DNA of 64,000 nt from Saprospiraceae bacterium (GTDB taxonomy: Bacteria; Bacteroidota; Bacteroidia; Chitinophagales; Saprospiraceae). Below the pieces are notes generated by a model. That model saw nothing but the letters and a program-made list of their open reading frames with translations, made no database searches and was not told where the DNA came from. Below, in pieces: positions 1 through 9,091 of this stretch. The stretch covers positions 46,020-110,019 of the forward strand of contig JAHDHQ010000014.1 of assembly GCA_020631235.1 (NCBI GenBank). Reading direction: 5' to 3'. The first letter of the stretch is position 1. Every line of letters begins with the position of its first letter. Both the position numbers and the translations under genes were made by a program.

Positions 1-1381
1 AGTATAAGTTCTTTATCTGGCTGGAAAAATTAGGATGACGTATAAAAGCAGCAAATTTAGAGTTGCTGGACGCTCCATATAGAGCTCCTTGATGAGAACG
101 TGTTCTGGCTTCGATACCTGCCGGGTCTAGTACGATTTCTTCCTTAATACTTGCCGCTACATCTACATTTAGTATTCTCGAGAGTTTAGCTATTATGGAA
201 TCTCGAGCCTTAAGTCTCAGCTTTCCCCAATCTTGACCCATATTACCAGGTGTATTGATCATGACAAACCAATTTTCACATCCTTTTGGAGCATGATTTT
301 CTTCCTCCTTACTCGTGATGTTTATATACACTGTGGGATCATTATACAAAGTGCCATGCTTAAAAATAGCAGCAAATTCTTCTTTGTATTCACTGCTGAA
401 AAATATGTTGTGTAAATCTAGGGTCGGAAATTTTCGATTCATACCCCAATAAAAAATCATCGCTGAGCTAGATCTTTCTTGCTTTAACACTCTCTCTGGA
501 CGAGGCACGTCTTTTAAAAGATGATGGTAAGTTCCAAATACATCCGCATTGGATATGATTAGATCTGCATCTATTTGTCCTTTGCTCGTCATCACGCCAG
601 TAACTTTATTATTTGAGTGCAAGATCCTATTAACCAAAGTGCCTAATTTAAATCGTATTCCTTTTTCTATACTTAAGTTAACTAAACTGTCAACAATGGC
701 ATGCATCCCACCTTTTGGATAAAAAGTGCCATAATGCATTTCCAGATGTGGAATTAGGGACATAATTCCTGGGGTCTGATAGGGTGAAGAACCGTTATAG
801 GTAGCATAACGATTAAAAAGCTGCACCAACTTTGAGTTGTCAGAAAAGTATTTTTCGTTCACCTCACTGAGTGTAGAACTCATATGGAGTTTGTGTATTT
901 GTAATAAAGAAGCTAATACATCTTTAGACAGCCATGTCTTCCATTTATGAAGGGATTTTTCTAAAAAAGTGGATGCTGTTAATTCATATTTTTCTTTATT
1001 CCTTTTAAGATAGTCGGCGATTATTTGGGTAGAAATATTGAAGGTTTTCGAAGTCTGAGAAATAAATTCTTCACGATCTGCTACAGCAGAAAAGCGTGTG
1101 CCATCTTCCCAGAAATAATGGCAAAGTGTCTCCTTTTTATTGTAAGAGAAGTATTTATTGGGATCAAGATCGAAGAGGCGAAAAAGATCATCAACAAGAT
1201 TCGGCATAGTAAATAATGATGGGCCAGCATCCCATTGAAAACCACCTTGATGATATACATGCATTTTACCACCAGGATAATCGTTGGCTTCAATAACTTC
1301 TACATCATACCCTTTAGCACGCAGACGAAGACCTGCAGCTATTCCACCTATACCTGCACCAATGACTACCGCCTTTTTCAT
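1..1381 (-). CDS. Phytoene desaturase-like FAD oxidoreductase (CrtI family), C-terminus outside window
   Basis: The frame opens at an ATG and runs 460 codons to the window edge without a stop. The N-terminus carries the dinucleotide-binding motif GAGIGGIAAGLRLRAKG at residues 8-24, followed by the glutamate of the FAD-binding beta strand (VEVIEA) and the PGGKMHVY segment typical of CrtI-type carotenoid desaturases. DAGPSLFTMP and YPKGGMHAIVDSL are also family hallmarks. CrtI proteins desaturate phytoene or related C30/C40 carotenoid precursors at the membrane. Family members are about 490-510 residues, so roughly 30-50 residues are missing at the left edge. The end of the visible part (ending IKNLY) is just where the final FAD-binding motif normally begins. 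The exact carotenoid substrate cannot be told; a CrtI-like saturase or isomerase is an alternative. Confidence 0.88.
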   Translation of the reverse strand, partial: MKKAVVIGAGIGGIAAGLRLRAKGYDVEVIEANDYPGGKMHVYHQGGFQWDAGPSLFTMPNLVDDLFRLFDLDPNKYFSYNKKETLCHYFWEDGTRFSAVADREEFISQTSKTFNISTQIIADYLKRNKEKYELTASTFLEKSLHKWKTWLSKDVLASLLQIHKLHMSSTLSEVNEKYFSDNSKLVQLFNRYATYNGSSPYQTPGIMSLIPHLEMHYGTFYPKGGMHAIVDSLVNLSIEKGIRFKLGTLVNRILHSNNKVTGVMTSKGQIDADLIISNADVFGTYHHLLKDVPRPERVLKQERSSSAMIFYWGMNRKFPTLDLHNIFFSSEYKEEFAAIFKHGTLYNDPTVYINITSKEEENHAPKGCENWFVMINTPGNMGQDWGKLRLKARDSIIAKLSRILNVDVAASIKEEIVLDPAGIEARTRSHQGALYGASSNSKFAAFIRHPNFSSQIKNLY

Positions 1382-1592
1382 GTATAAACGTTCTAGATAT
1401 AGAGCTAACAAAAATTCCTCCTTTTGGTTTGAAGACTGCTAAAACGATTGTGCCTAATAGGCTTATTTATAGTTTTCAAAAGTGGAGATTGTAATACTTA
1501 CAAATCTCTGCAAAATTTAATGCGGATATATGTATCATGTCTATGTCCCATTTTTTAGTAATGGGTCACAAATTGTAGATGTAAATGGATAA

Positions 1593-1904
1593 CTATTGAT
1601 GAAGAGTGATGGACTTCCACTCGACCGTTTTATCATACTGAATGTAAAACCAATATTGTCCATGCGCTAATTCATTGAAATTGAATTGCATCACTTGATT
1701 TTTCTTTTTCAATGTTTTCGAGAATATTTTGTCTCCTTTTTGATTCCTCAATATCATTTTTGCTTTTTTACTTTGGAAGGCATCTTTGTCCATGAGGAAA
1801 GTATAAACATTATTATATTCTATGAGCTCAAAACAGTGCGTTGTTTTTATCTCATTAGTATTCATAACAATAGAAAATAGGAATAATAGCAAACTTAGTT
1901 TCAT
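1593..1904 (-). CDS. Small exported hypothetical protein (103 aa)
   Basis: This short frame starts with a hydrophobic stretch (MKLSLLLFLFSIVMN) that could be a signal peptide. It then shows a strand-rich part with paired charged and aromatic residues (FNELAHGQYWFYIQYD), the pattern of small beta-sandwich proteins and of T9SS or DUF3244-like C-terminal domains of Bacteroidota. It has no catalytic motif and no lipobox. It lies about 210 bases upstream of the carotenoid desaturase on the same strand. The function is unknown; it might be a remnant of a larger secreted protein. The call rests on the signal-like start and on the lack of a better frame here. Confidence 0.5.
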   Translation of the reverse strand: MKLSLLLFLFSIVMNTNEIKTTHCFELIEYNNVYTFLMDKDAFQSKKAKMILRNQKGDKIFSKTLKKKNQVMQFNFNELAHGQYWFYIQYDKTVEWKSITLHQ

Positions 1905-2036
1905 GATTGGCTAGTTTTGGATAAATTGAGCATTTTATTTTTCACCTCATATCAAATGGTGTTTGATCATAATTTAAAAGATTTACACCTTCTTTAATGA
2001 CTTAAATTACAATAGACAGACGCTTTTATATTTTAT

Positions 2037-2204
2037 TTAATCAGCTACTTCTTCAGTAATCGTTTTTATGGCTGGTAAATGTGTTGGAACTTTTATTTCA
2101 TTATCTGTGATTTTAGCTGGGCAGCCATATTTGCATGTAGTACACGCGCCAAATAATGAAACAACACAAAGGACGAAGAAACACTTAATTATTAGATTTT
2201 TCAT
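2037..2204 (-). CDS. Very small predicted lipoprotein (55 aa)
   Basis: This short frame begins with MKNLIIKCFFVLCVV and has a lipobox-like LFGAC ending at Cys21, followed by two further cysteines (TTCKYGC) and an acidic end. The lipid-anchored product would be only about 35 residues. Its stop is a TAA at 2037-2039. Small Cys-rich lipoproteins of this kind are common in Bacteroidota and mostly uncharacterised. It sits between the 103-residue exported protein and the CotH protein, all on the minus strand. No function can be assigned. Confidence 0.55.
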   Translation of the reverse strand: MKNLIIKCFFVLCVVSLFGACTTCKYGCPAKITDNEIKVPTHLPAIKTITEEVAD

Positions 2205-2257
2205 AACACTAGATTTATGACTGAGTGTATGAAAAAATAAATAGTTATCAGTACCTT

Positions 2258-4405
2258 TTAAATTTTCACAAATTTTATGAGTTGACTAGCTTGCTTATCT
2301 GCAAATCTTATTTGTAAGAAGTACGTCCCTTTAGGCAAGTGAGCAATATCAATGGGTTTAATTCCTTCGATTTGATCGGTATAAATATCCTGTTGTGGAA
2401 CACCCAAAATATTAAGTATTTGACAGCTTTGCACATTTTGTAGATTCGCGAAATCGAGAAATATTTGATGGCTAGCTGGGTTAGGGTAGACCTTATGCTC
2501 TTCTTGATTAATGGATTGGGTTTCAGAGACACAGGATCCATACATATTATCATCCATCCAATTAAGCCTGTTCGCAATAAATGTTTTTAAGTAAGCTTTT
2601 TCGCCAATGTAGCTTCCTTCCACTGTGAAATTTGGCCAGATGTATTCATTGAGGATATCAAAACGTTCGAAGTTTCTCACTTGAGCTTCTTCCAGTAGAT
2701 CTGCTTGCTGATCAATGTAGGCGAAAATACTGTCTCTGTGGAATGGTCCTTCACGATATTCCGCCCATTTACAAGCCAGGATCTGAGTAAATGCTGGTTC
2801 TTGTAACAGTCGATCATACCAAAATGGATTAGCCCCACAATGAACATCATAAATCCATCCACTGGTCGACCATCCAAAACAATATTCTGCATTCCCGAAG
2901 GCTAGATTAAAATCCCAGATTGGGCCAGCTTTTAACAAGCCACCATTACTATCTTTATCCTTATGTAAATAGCTACTCAATCGATAAGCATCTACATTTT
3001 TACCTAGTTCGCTTATGATAAAATGTTCTGCAAATGAGGCTAAATCCATATACTCATAGTAGTATTTTCCACCATAAGGTTCTAAAGGATTGTTTAGCGC
3101 TCTTTCAAAACTATCGACATAGCTCTGGATATAATCTTCTTGCTGAGGAGTAATTTTATTCCTCGAAGGACTAACATATTGGAAAGCTAATTTTTGTCCA
3201 GGCAGACTAAAAACATCAAAAGATGACAACCAGTCTGATTCACCATGATCTAGTCTTATGATATATCCTCCAGTCAGATCATCACCCTCATTTTCATCAA
3301 TTCCTAACTTCGCGATATCCACTCGGTTTTCATCCCTTTTTATTCGTTCCATTAATAAATAGATGCCTTCATATTGATCATTTAATAGCAATTCTACAAA
3401 TCTTGTTTTACTTGCATATTGGCCCACACTTCTGGCTAAATGCATTACGAGATCATTTCTCAAGAGTGATTTGTCAGAATAAGGTCCATGCAAAATAAAG
3501 TCTTCTTCGGCAGGAAAATTGAGAAAACTAGTATCCATATCTTCGCCTAGTTCATTTTTCATTTCAATACCATAATTTTTCTTTGGGAAAAAGAATTGCG
3601 AACTATTGCCTCTTGTCTCGATATCTATAGGACCGAAGTATTCATTGGGTGTTGCATCGGAAAAATTTAAGCTGCCATCTTCATTCCATACAATTCCCAT
3701 GGTGGCGGGAACAGCTGGATCATCCGGAATACCGACATTGTTTGTGTTTATTTTTACGATAGGTAAATTGGAGGATAGAGTGTTGGGTATTAACCATTCT
3801 GGTGGATCGCTCCATAAGCTAGTATCAGTGCTCAAAAATGATAACCAATAAAGCGCACTAAGATCGCTGCTATTTTCTCCAAAATTGTGCGTTTGGATAG
3901 CAAGTGTATTTTCACCTTCTACTAATATATCTGCCAAGATATCATTAGTTAAAAAGTAAGAGTTTGGTAAACCGCCTTGATATATTTGCGCCTCTCTAAA
4001 TTCGTTTGCAGAGACATCATAATTGGGAAATAGTCCATCTATATTCGCTCTTGCTATTTCTACACCATTTATATAGGCAACGAATGCGTCATCATAATCT
4101 GCATTAAAAATGGCATCTGCAAGATTCGATAAATCACTTATTTCAAAGTTTGCTCGCATAAAAACCGAAGATACATTCGGAATGATCGTATTGTCATCTC
4201 CATCAGCATAACCTACTCCACCAGGGCCCTCTAACCAGTCGTTATCATTATAATCTCCACTTCTCCAATCACTGCTTATGGTATCTTGAGTGATCGTATA
4301 TTTCCAGGCTTGTTCTGCAAATACAGCTGTTCTCCACGTAGGTGTTTGTCCGTAAATAGTCGCAACATTGGACAGAATAAAAAAGAAAAAAAATATACGA
4401 TACAT
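2258..4405 (-). CDS. Secreted CotH-kinase-domain protein with T9SS sorting domain (715 aa)
   Basis: A signal peptide (about residues 1-19, ending IYGQ) is followed by a galactose-binding-like beta domain (residues about 20-195: WKYTITQDTISSDWRSGDYND, GVGYADGDDNT). A CotH domain (about 215-610) comes next: ETRGNSS, LRNDLVMHLARSVG, GIYLLMERIKRDENRVDI and the metal-binding-type motif GPIWDFNLAFGN. The last 80 residues are a T9SS type A sorting domain (VYPNPASHQIFLDF, LPKGTYFLQIRF). CotH proteins are atypical protein kinases known from Bacillus spore coats; in Bacteroidota, CotH domains are common in exported T9SS proteins, whose substrates are unknown to me. The neighbours (HtrA protease, small lipoproteins) do not define its role. 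Domain assignment is firm, kinase activity is inferred. Confidence 0.85.
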   Translation of the reverse strand: MYRIFFFFFILSNVATIYGQTPTWRTAVFAEQAWKYTITQDTISSDWRSGDYNDNDWLEGPGGVGYADGDDNTIIPNVSSVFMRANFEISDLSNLADAIFNADYDDAFVAYINGVEIARANIDGLFPNYDVSANEFREAQIYQGGLPNSYFLTNDILADILVEGENTLAIQTHNFGENSSDLSALYWLSFLSTDTSLWSDPPEWLIPNTLSSNLPIVKINTNNVGIPDDPAVPATMGIVWNEDGSLNFSDATPNEYFGPIDIETRGNSSQFFFPKKNYGIEMKNELGEDMDTSFLNFPAEEDFILHGPYSDKSLLRNDLVMHLARSVGQYASKTRFVELLLNDQYEGIYLLMERIKRDENRVDIAKLGIDENEGDDLTGGYIIRLDHGESDWLSSFDVFSLPGQKLAFQYVSPSRNKITPQQEDYIQSYVDSFERALNNPLEPYGGKYYYEYMDLASFAEHFIISELGKNVDAYRLSSYLHKDKDSNGGLLKAGPIWDFNLAFGNAEYCFGWSTSGWIYDVHCGANPFWYDRLLQEPAFTQILACKWAEYREGPFHRDSIFAYIDQQADLLEEAQVRNFERFDILNEYIWPNFTVEGSYIGEKAYLKTFIANRLNWMDDNMYGSCVSETQSINQEEHKVYPNPASHQIFLDFANLQNVQSCQILNILGVPQQDIYTDQIEGIKPIDIAHLPKGTYFLQIRFADKQASQLIKFVKI

Positions 4406-4463
4406 AGACTTAGTTAGCTACCTAAAAGTAAGCCTAGAATATTAATTATCGTAGCTTCTAATA

Positions 4464-5885
4464 CTAAATATTGATGTCGAAGATGTATGGGTAATCTCCA
4501 GGATAATTTTCGTAAAAACCTTCGAGGTAGATTTTACCCTGCTTGTTTAATATCTCTACAAGATCATCCACAGTCTCGATGGGTTTTTCATTACATCGCG
4601 TGATGATATATCCAGGATCGATATTCGTTTTTGCTAAAATACTTCCCTTCTTGACCGAGACCACATAAACGCCTTGACGTCTCATACGACGAGATTCTTT
4701 CGTGTCTAGATTGCGAAGTTCTACACCTAATTTTTTAAGAATGGGATCTTTTCGGATAGAAATATAATCAGTAGTATTTAATTGGTTGCGAAGTATCACC
4801 GTTTTGGTGATTTCTTTACCATCTCGTAATAGCTTAACAGAAAGTTTATCACCAGGTCTGTATAAGGCTAATTGTTCGGTAAATTGTGACTTATTAATGA
4901 TGGCGCTACCATTTATATACTGGATAATGTCGTCTTTCTTTAATCCAGCAGAGGCGGCGGCACCTTCTTTTTCTACTACATCTATAAATACTCCTTTGGT
5001 ACCATTGCTAAGTTGCCTACTTCTTTCTAAATCAGAAACATTAAATACCCTGATACCCATCCAAGCACGCTGAACACTTCCAAACTCAATGATGTCAAAC
5101 ATGACCTTTTGCACTAAATTAGAAGGGATAGCAAAAGAGAAACCTTCACTATTTCCTGATTCTGACATAATGGCTGTGTTAATCCCTACTAATTCTCCAT
5201 TAGTGTTTATTAAGGCTCCGCCACTATTGCCTGGGTTTACAGCAGCATCTGTCTGTATAAAGGATTCTATGCCTTGAGTTTGTAATACATTAATATCTCT
5301 AGCTTTTGCACTTACAATACCTGCCGTGACTGAAGATTGTAAATTATAGGGATTACCTACAGCTAAAACCCATTCGCCTACCTGTATGGAATCTGAGTTT
5401 CCAATAGCCATATAGGGTAGTTGTGTGCCTTCTACTTTTAATAGAGCAATATCAGTAAACTCATCATAACCTACCACTTTTCCTGCAAATTGCTTTTGCT
5501 CGTCTGTTGTGATTTTTATATTGCTTGATTCCTTGATGACGTGGTAATTGGTAACTACATAACCATCCGAACTGATAATCACTCCGGATCCATGCGAAGC
5601 ATTCATTTTTCTTTGCGACTTATTATAATTTTCAGGGTCAAAGGTACTTATGGCTACAGTGGCTTTACGACCTTTGCTTGCTGCAGATGTAAAATCTGTA
5701 GGTGAAGAAGAGGTAAAAAGAGATCGAAGAGACCCTTCTAAGTTGAGTTGATTATTACTGACGAGCGTAGAAAACTCATCTAAATGTTGTGGAGCATGAT
5801 AAGGTTTTGACACATGATCGTATATAACGATTGTCACTATGGAAACCAAGCAACTTACTAGTAATATATAAACTGTGTTTTTCAT
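4464..5885 (-). CDS. HtrA/DegP-family periplasmic serine protease (473 aa)
   Basis: An N-terminal hydrophobic segment (residues 5-22) acts as signal anchor. The trypsin-like domain has the triad His115 (TNYHVI), Asp145 (FTDIALL) and Ser221 (PGNSGGAL). Two PDZ domains follow at about 265-355 and 375-460. This layout is that of DegP/DegQ, which degrade or refold damaged envelope proteins in the periplasm. The length matches the family. It is transcribed divergently from dapF, with about 145 bases between them. The C-terminal tail after PDZ2 (EGFYENYPGDYPYIF) is a short aromatic end without known meaning. Which member (DegP, DegQ or DegS type) it is cannot be decided; two PDZ domains argue against DegS. 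Confidence 0.92.
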   Translation of the reverse strand: MKNTVYILLVSCLVSIVTIVIYDHVSKPYHAPQHLDEFSTLVSNNQLNLEGSLRSLFTSSSPTDFTSAASKGRKATVAISTFDPENYNKSQRKMNASHGSGVIISSDGYVVTNYHVIKESSNIKITTDEQKQFAGKVVGYDEFTDIALLKVEGTQLPYMAIGNSDSIQVGEWVLAVGNPYNLQSSVTAGIVSAKARDINVLQTQGIESFIQTDAAVNPGNSGGALINTNGELVGINTAIMSESGNSEGFSFAIPSNLVQKVMFDIIEFGSVQRAWMGIRVFNVSDLERSRQLSNGTKGVFIDVVEKEGAAASAGLKKDDIIQYINGSAIINKSQFTEQLALYRPGDKLSVKLLRDGKEITKTVILRNQLNTTDYISIRKDPILKKLGVELRNLDTKESRRMRRQGVYVVSVKKGSILAKTNIDPGYIITRCNEKPIETVDDLVEILNKQGKIYLEGFYENYPGDYPYIFDINI

Positions 5886-5994
5886 ACCTCTTAATTCCTT
5901 ACATTACCAACGAGACTTCTATTCGATTTAATATCTTTAAGCCCAATTTTGACAACATTTAATCAGCTAAATACTTACAAATATACATATTATT

Positions 5995-6002
5995 TATTTT
6001 TG
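5995..6002 (+). promoter_or_regulatory. Putative -7 promoter box of dapF
   Basis: TATTTTTG matches the Bacteroidota -7 consensus TAnnTTTG and lies 28 bases upstream of the dapF ATG. No clear TTG at the -33 position was seen. Confidence 0.45.
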
Positions 6003-6030
6003 TAATATAACTAAATTAAAGCACTTATCC

Positions 6031-6825
6031 ATGCAACTTAATTTTACTAAATACCATGGTACAGGTAATGATTTTATCATCATAAATAACATGGATGGGG
6101 ACATAGACATATCTTCAATCGAACATACATTTGAGGGTATTTGTCATAGACGATTTGGTATTGGAGCAGATGGTTTGATCTTCCTTTGTCCTCACGATAC
6201 CGCTGATTTTACGATGGTTTATTATAATTCGGATGGGAAAAAAAGCAGCATGTGCGGAAATGGTGGTCGATGTATTGTACATTTTGCTAAGAGCCTTGGT
6301 GTCATCAAGGATCATTGCACCTTTGAAGCCATTGATGGCATGCATGAAGCAAGTATTTCTGATAATATAGTTTCTTTAAAAATGTCCAATGTTGCTGAAA
6401 TAACGAACTTCGAGCATGATTATATCTTAGATACTGGTTCTCCCCATTATGTATCATTTAAAGAAAATGTCGAACATCTAAATGTAAAAAGAGCAGGTTT
6501 TCAAATTAGACATTCTTCACCATTTGCAGAAAAGGGAATCAATGTAAATTTTGTGCATGAAGAAAATGGGGGATTATTGGTTCGCACTTACGAACGAGGA
6601 GTAGAGGATGAAACGTACTCTTGTGGGACAGGAGTAGTGGCTGCATCTTTAGCCTTTGCCCATAAGTCACGCTCAAAGCATCAAGCAGTTAAGATTAGAA
6701 CACTCGGTGGTTCATTACAAGTCACTTTTGAAAAGACCGGTGATCAATACGAAAACATACGTTTAATTGGTCCAGCCGTGAAGTCTTTTGAAGGTAGAGT
6801 AGAGACGAATGATTTTAATGTTTGA
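6031..6825 (+). CDS. dapF: Diaminopimelate epimerase
   Basis: The enzyme interconverts LL- and meso-diaminopimelate in lysine and peptidoglycan synthesis, in the cytoplasm. The start FTKYHGTGNDF is the family signature. The two catalytic cysteines are visible: Cys75 in MCGNGGRC and Cys198 in YSCGTGV. At 264 residues it has the normal length. The ATG start is supported by the family N-terminus. The gene stands alone on the plus strand between two minus-strand blocks, and its last 11 bases overlap the end of the CotH gene on the other strand, so the two transcripts converge. Confidence 0.96.
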   Translation: MQLNFTKYHGTGNDFIIINNMDGDIDISSIEHTFEGICHRRFGIGADGLIFLCPHDTADFTMVYYNSDGKKSSMCGNGGRCIVHFAKSLGVIKDHCTFEAIDGMHEASISDNIVSLKMSNVAEITNFEHDYILDTGSPHYVSFKENVEHLNVKRAGFQIRHSSPFAEKGINVNFVHEENGGLLVRTYERGVEDETYSCGTGVVAASLAFAHKSRSKHQAVKIRTLGGSLQVTFEKTGDQYENIRLIGPAVKSFEGRVETNDFNV

Positions 6826-9091
6826 TAAATGATAAGCAAATATTTTCGTTTCCTGTGATAACTTGTACATAATAAAGCCCGCTTGGCCATTGTTGAATGT
6901 TGATCACTCCATTTTTAAGTTCAGCCCGCATGTTTTCTCCTTGAGTATTATAGACCCTAAAATCGGAAATGACTTCATTGTTTAGAGTTAGATAAACATA
7001 ATCATTAGCAGGATTAGGATATAGCCCAATGTCGTTTATCGAAGGAAGCTTAGTTTTTGTTTCTATATCATTATTTTCTTCAGGTGTAGCTGTTTCATCG
7101 GCAGCAAAGCTGCCAATGCCATTGGGCATTCTTGCTTGACTAACATCTGTGGTTTGTGGTCCGAAGTTCACTTCATCAATAATAGCAAAATGGTTCTTTT
7201 TACTATCAAATAAACCTAAGTACTCGCCTGATTTACTGAGTTTAAAATTAGCATGATGATCTCCTTGGTAGCCTTGACCATCAGTCCATATTATTTTATA
7301 TTCTCCCGGGTTTAGTGACTCGTTTGGTAGTTGCCATTTGCTTGGTTTGTCTGGGTCGTCAGACAAATAGAGAAATCGTAAAGAATAAGGTTGATTACCT
7401 GCATTGTATATTTCGACCCAATCGTCATACTCTCCAAATTCATCGGCAATTGTAGCTGTATTATCGGCCATATATTCATTGATCACAAGATTGGGCCTTG
7501 CTTGATAATTTAGATAAACTTGTTCAAAATCACAATATGGGAATGATCGCGATTCGTCAGAATTATCGGTTAATTTAACAAAGTACTTTAGACTCCCTGA
7601 TTCGGTAGCCATAAAAGCAAAACTACTTGTTTGGTCATTGATGACTAATGATTCGCTCTGCCAAGCTTGTTCGTTTACTTGATAATGAAATTCGCATTCG
7701 TTTACTTGACCATCATCTAAAAAATGAAAGGTGAAATTTATTTGTTCAGGTGACCAATCAATATCAGTATGTGTTAGAATGGGTAGTATGTTTTGGCTGT
7801 TCAACTGGCTAAGAGCTTCGTTTTTACGAACGGTTATGTAGTTTTTGAGCGCATAAGGAACATGACCGCCTAATGGAGAGGTGTAACTTTCTATAAATTG
7901 GTCGTATGACCACCCATAATCTAAATTAGCAAAGGTATCTATCGCTCGATAATCATCTATGAGTGCTAGTTTTTCATCTAGATAAGGGCCTAGGTTTGAT
8001 ATATTGAAAAAAGAATCAATGCTTTTTTGCAGATAAAAACTGTATCTATTTCTATACTCGGGTACACTTAATATTTCTGTAATAAGTGGTCGATATTCAT
8101 TAAAAAAAGATGGCCATTGATAGATGTTTTCTTTGGCCCAATCATGGTTAAAAAAATCGATGCCGAATGTGTTATCTAAATCATAGGGAATATAGCTAAA
8201 CTTACCAGTTAAAAAATCTTCGTATAGATAAAAGTTGTTTTTATTGATGGGCCCATCCCAATTGGCTGTCAAAACATCCATAACAAGCGCTTTTAAGAAA
8301 TTATCTACATCAAAAATGGATTCAATCTCACATATGAATTGGTCCGGAGGCGTGTTGTTGAGAATATCGATAAACTTGGCTAAACCGGTATAGTCATCTT
8401 TTTCAGTATTGGTTTTTAAATCATAAGCTTTACGCCCCCAAAATGATTCCTTATATATATCCGAACCAGGACCTTTATAATGCAGATCTGCAGGCCATAA
8501 ACACTTAAAAAGATTTCCTCTATCATTTGAAAATCGATGATCTATAAACTCTTCATCGATATGTTCTGTGTTTAGATATAGACCAAGATAGAGCTCATTT
8601 ACAAATAACTGTACATGATTACTTCTTGCGGCAGGTACCGCTAATGTCTCACAAAAGTCCCAAGCCACTTTTGAGCGAATGATGGAAGGGTCATTGTGCT
8701 CTCCATTAAGATTGAGTTTTTCGACACCTTGGTATTTTCTGCCAGGTACGAAGGTGTTAAAAGAAACTTTGTACGATTTTTTAGCTGCGTTTCTAGAGCT
8801 GTTTCCTCGAACTCTAAAGCCTATATTTTCGATGGTATCGACACTTTCAGAATGGGAAAAAATAAGCCTTGCTGGGTATTCCACATTGCTTTCTGGGTTA
8901 GCTTTTATTGCTTGCCAGTCTTCTTCAGCAAGGGAAATGCTCAATGAAGCTACTTCTGTATCGTCATATAATATCCCATCAGCAGGATGCAACAACTGAC
9001 TTAATCCGACATTGGAAAAAAGAATAAGTAATATGAATATTTGTACAGAATTAATGCGCAATATTAATTTTTTGAGCAAAGGTACGATCAT
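6815..9091 (-). CDS. Secreted CotH-kinase and lamin-tail-domain protein with T9SS sorting domain (758 aa)
   Basis: A signal peptide (about 1-31, ending NVGLSQ) leads into a CotH domain (about 40-440: RVRGNSSRNAAKKSYKVSF, NLNGEHNDPSIIRSKVAWDF, LGLYLNTEHIDEEF, NWDGPINKNNFYLY, YIPYDLDNTFG). A beta-sandwich region follows, then a lamin-tail (LTD) domain at about 535-660 (LVINEYMADN, EYDDWVEIYN, LPNESLNPGEYKIIW), then a T9SS type A domain (LYPNPANDYVYLTL, WPSGLYYVQVI). The ATG lies inside the end of the upstream GH13 gene, with a 41-base overlap, so it is probably translated from the same mRNA as the starch operon. CotH proteins phosphorylate secreted proteins in Bacillus; the target here is unknown. 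It differs from the other CotH protein of this window in carrying an LTD domain. Confidence 0.85.
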   Translation of the reverse strand: MIVPLLKKLILRINSVQIFILLILFSNVGLSQLLHPADGILYDDTEVASLSISLAEEDWQAIKANPESNVEYPARLIFSHSESVDTIENIGFRVRGNSSRNAAKKSYKVSFNTFVPGRKYQGVEKLNLNGEHNDPSIIRSKVAWDFCETLAVPAARSNHVQLFVNELYLGLYLNTEHIDEEFIDHRFSNDRGNLFKCLWPADLHYKGPGSDIYKESFWGRKAYDLKTNTEKDDYTGLAKFIDILNNTPPDQFICEIESIFDVDNFLKALVMDVLTANWDGPINKNNFYLYEDFLTGKFSYIPYDLDNTFGIDFFNHDWAKENIYQWPSFFNEYRPLITEILSVPEYRNRYSFYLQKSIDSFFNISNLGPYLDEKLALIDDYRAIDTFANLDYGWSYDQFIESYTSPLGGHVPYALKNYITVRKNEALSQLNSQNILPILTHTDIDWSPEQINFTFHFLDDGQVNECEFHYQVNEQAWQSESLVINDQTSSFAFMATESGSLKYFVKLTDNSDESRSFPYCDFEQVYLNYQARPNLVINEYMADNTATIADEFGEYDDWVEIYNAGNQPYSLRFLYLSDDPDKPSKWQLPNESLNPGEYKIIWTDGQGYQGDHHANFKLSKSGEYLGLFDSKKNHFAIIDEVNFGPQTTDVSQARMPNGIGSFAADETATPEENNDIETKTKLPSINDIGLYPNPANDYVYLTLNNEVISDFRVYNTQGENMRAELKNGVINIQQWPSGLYYVQVITGNENICLSFIKH

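Noticed and set aside
1081..1293. Additional small gene inside the desaturase
   Set aside because: It is a shadow of the desaturase frame; the desaturase motifs are continuous through this region.
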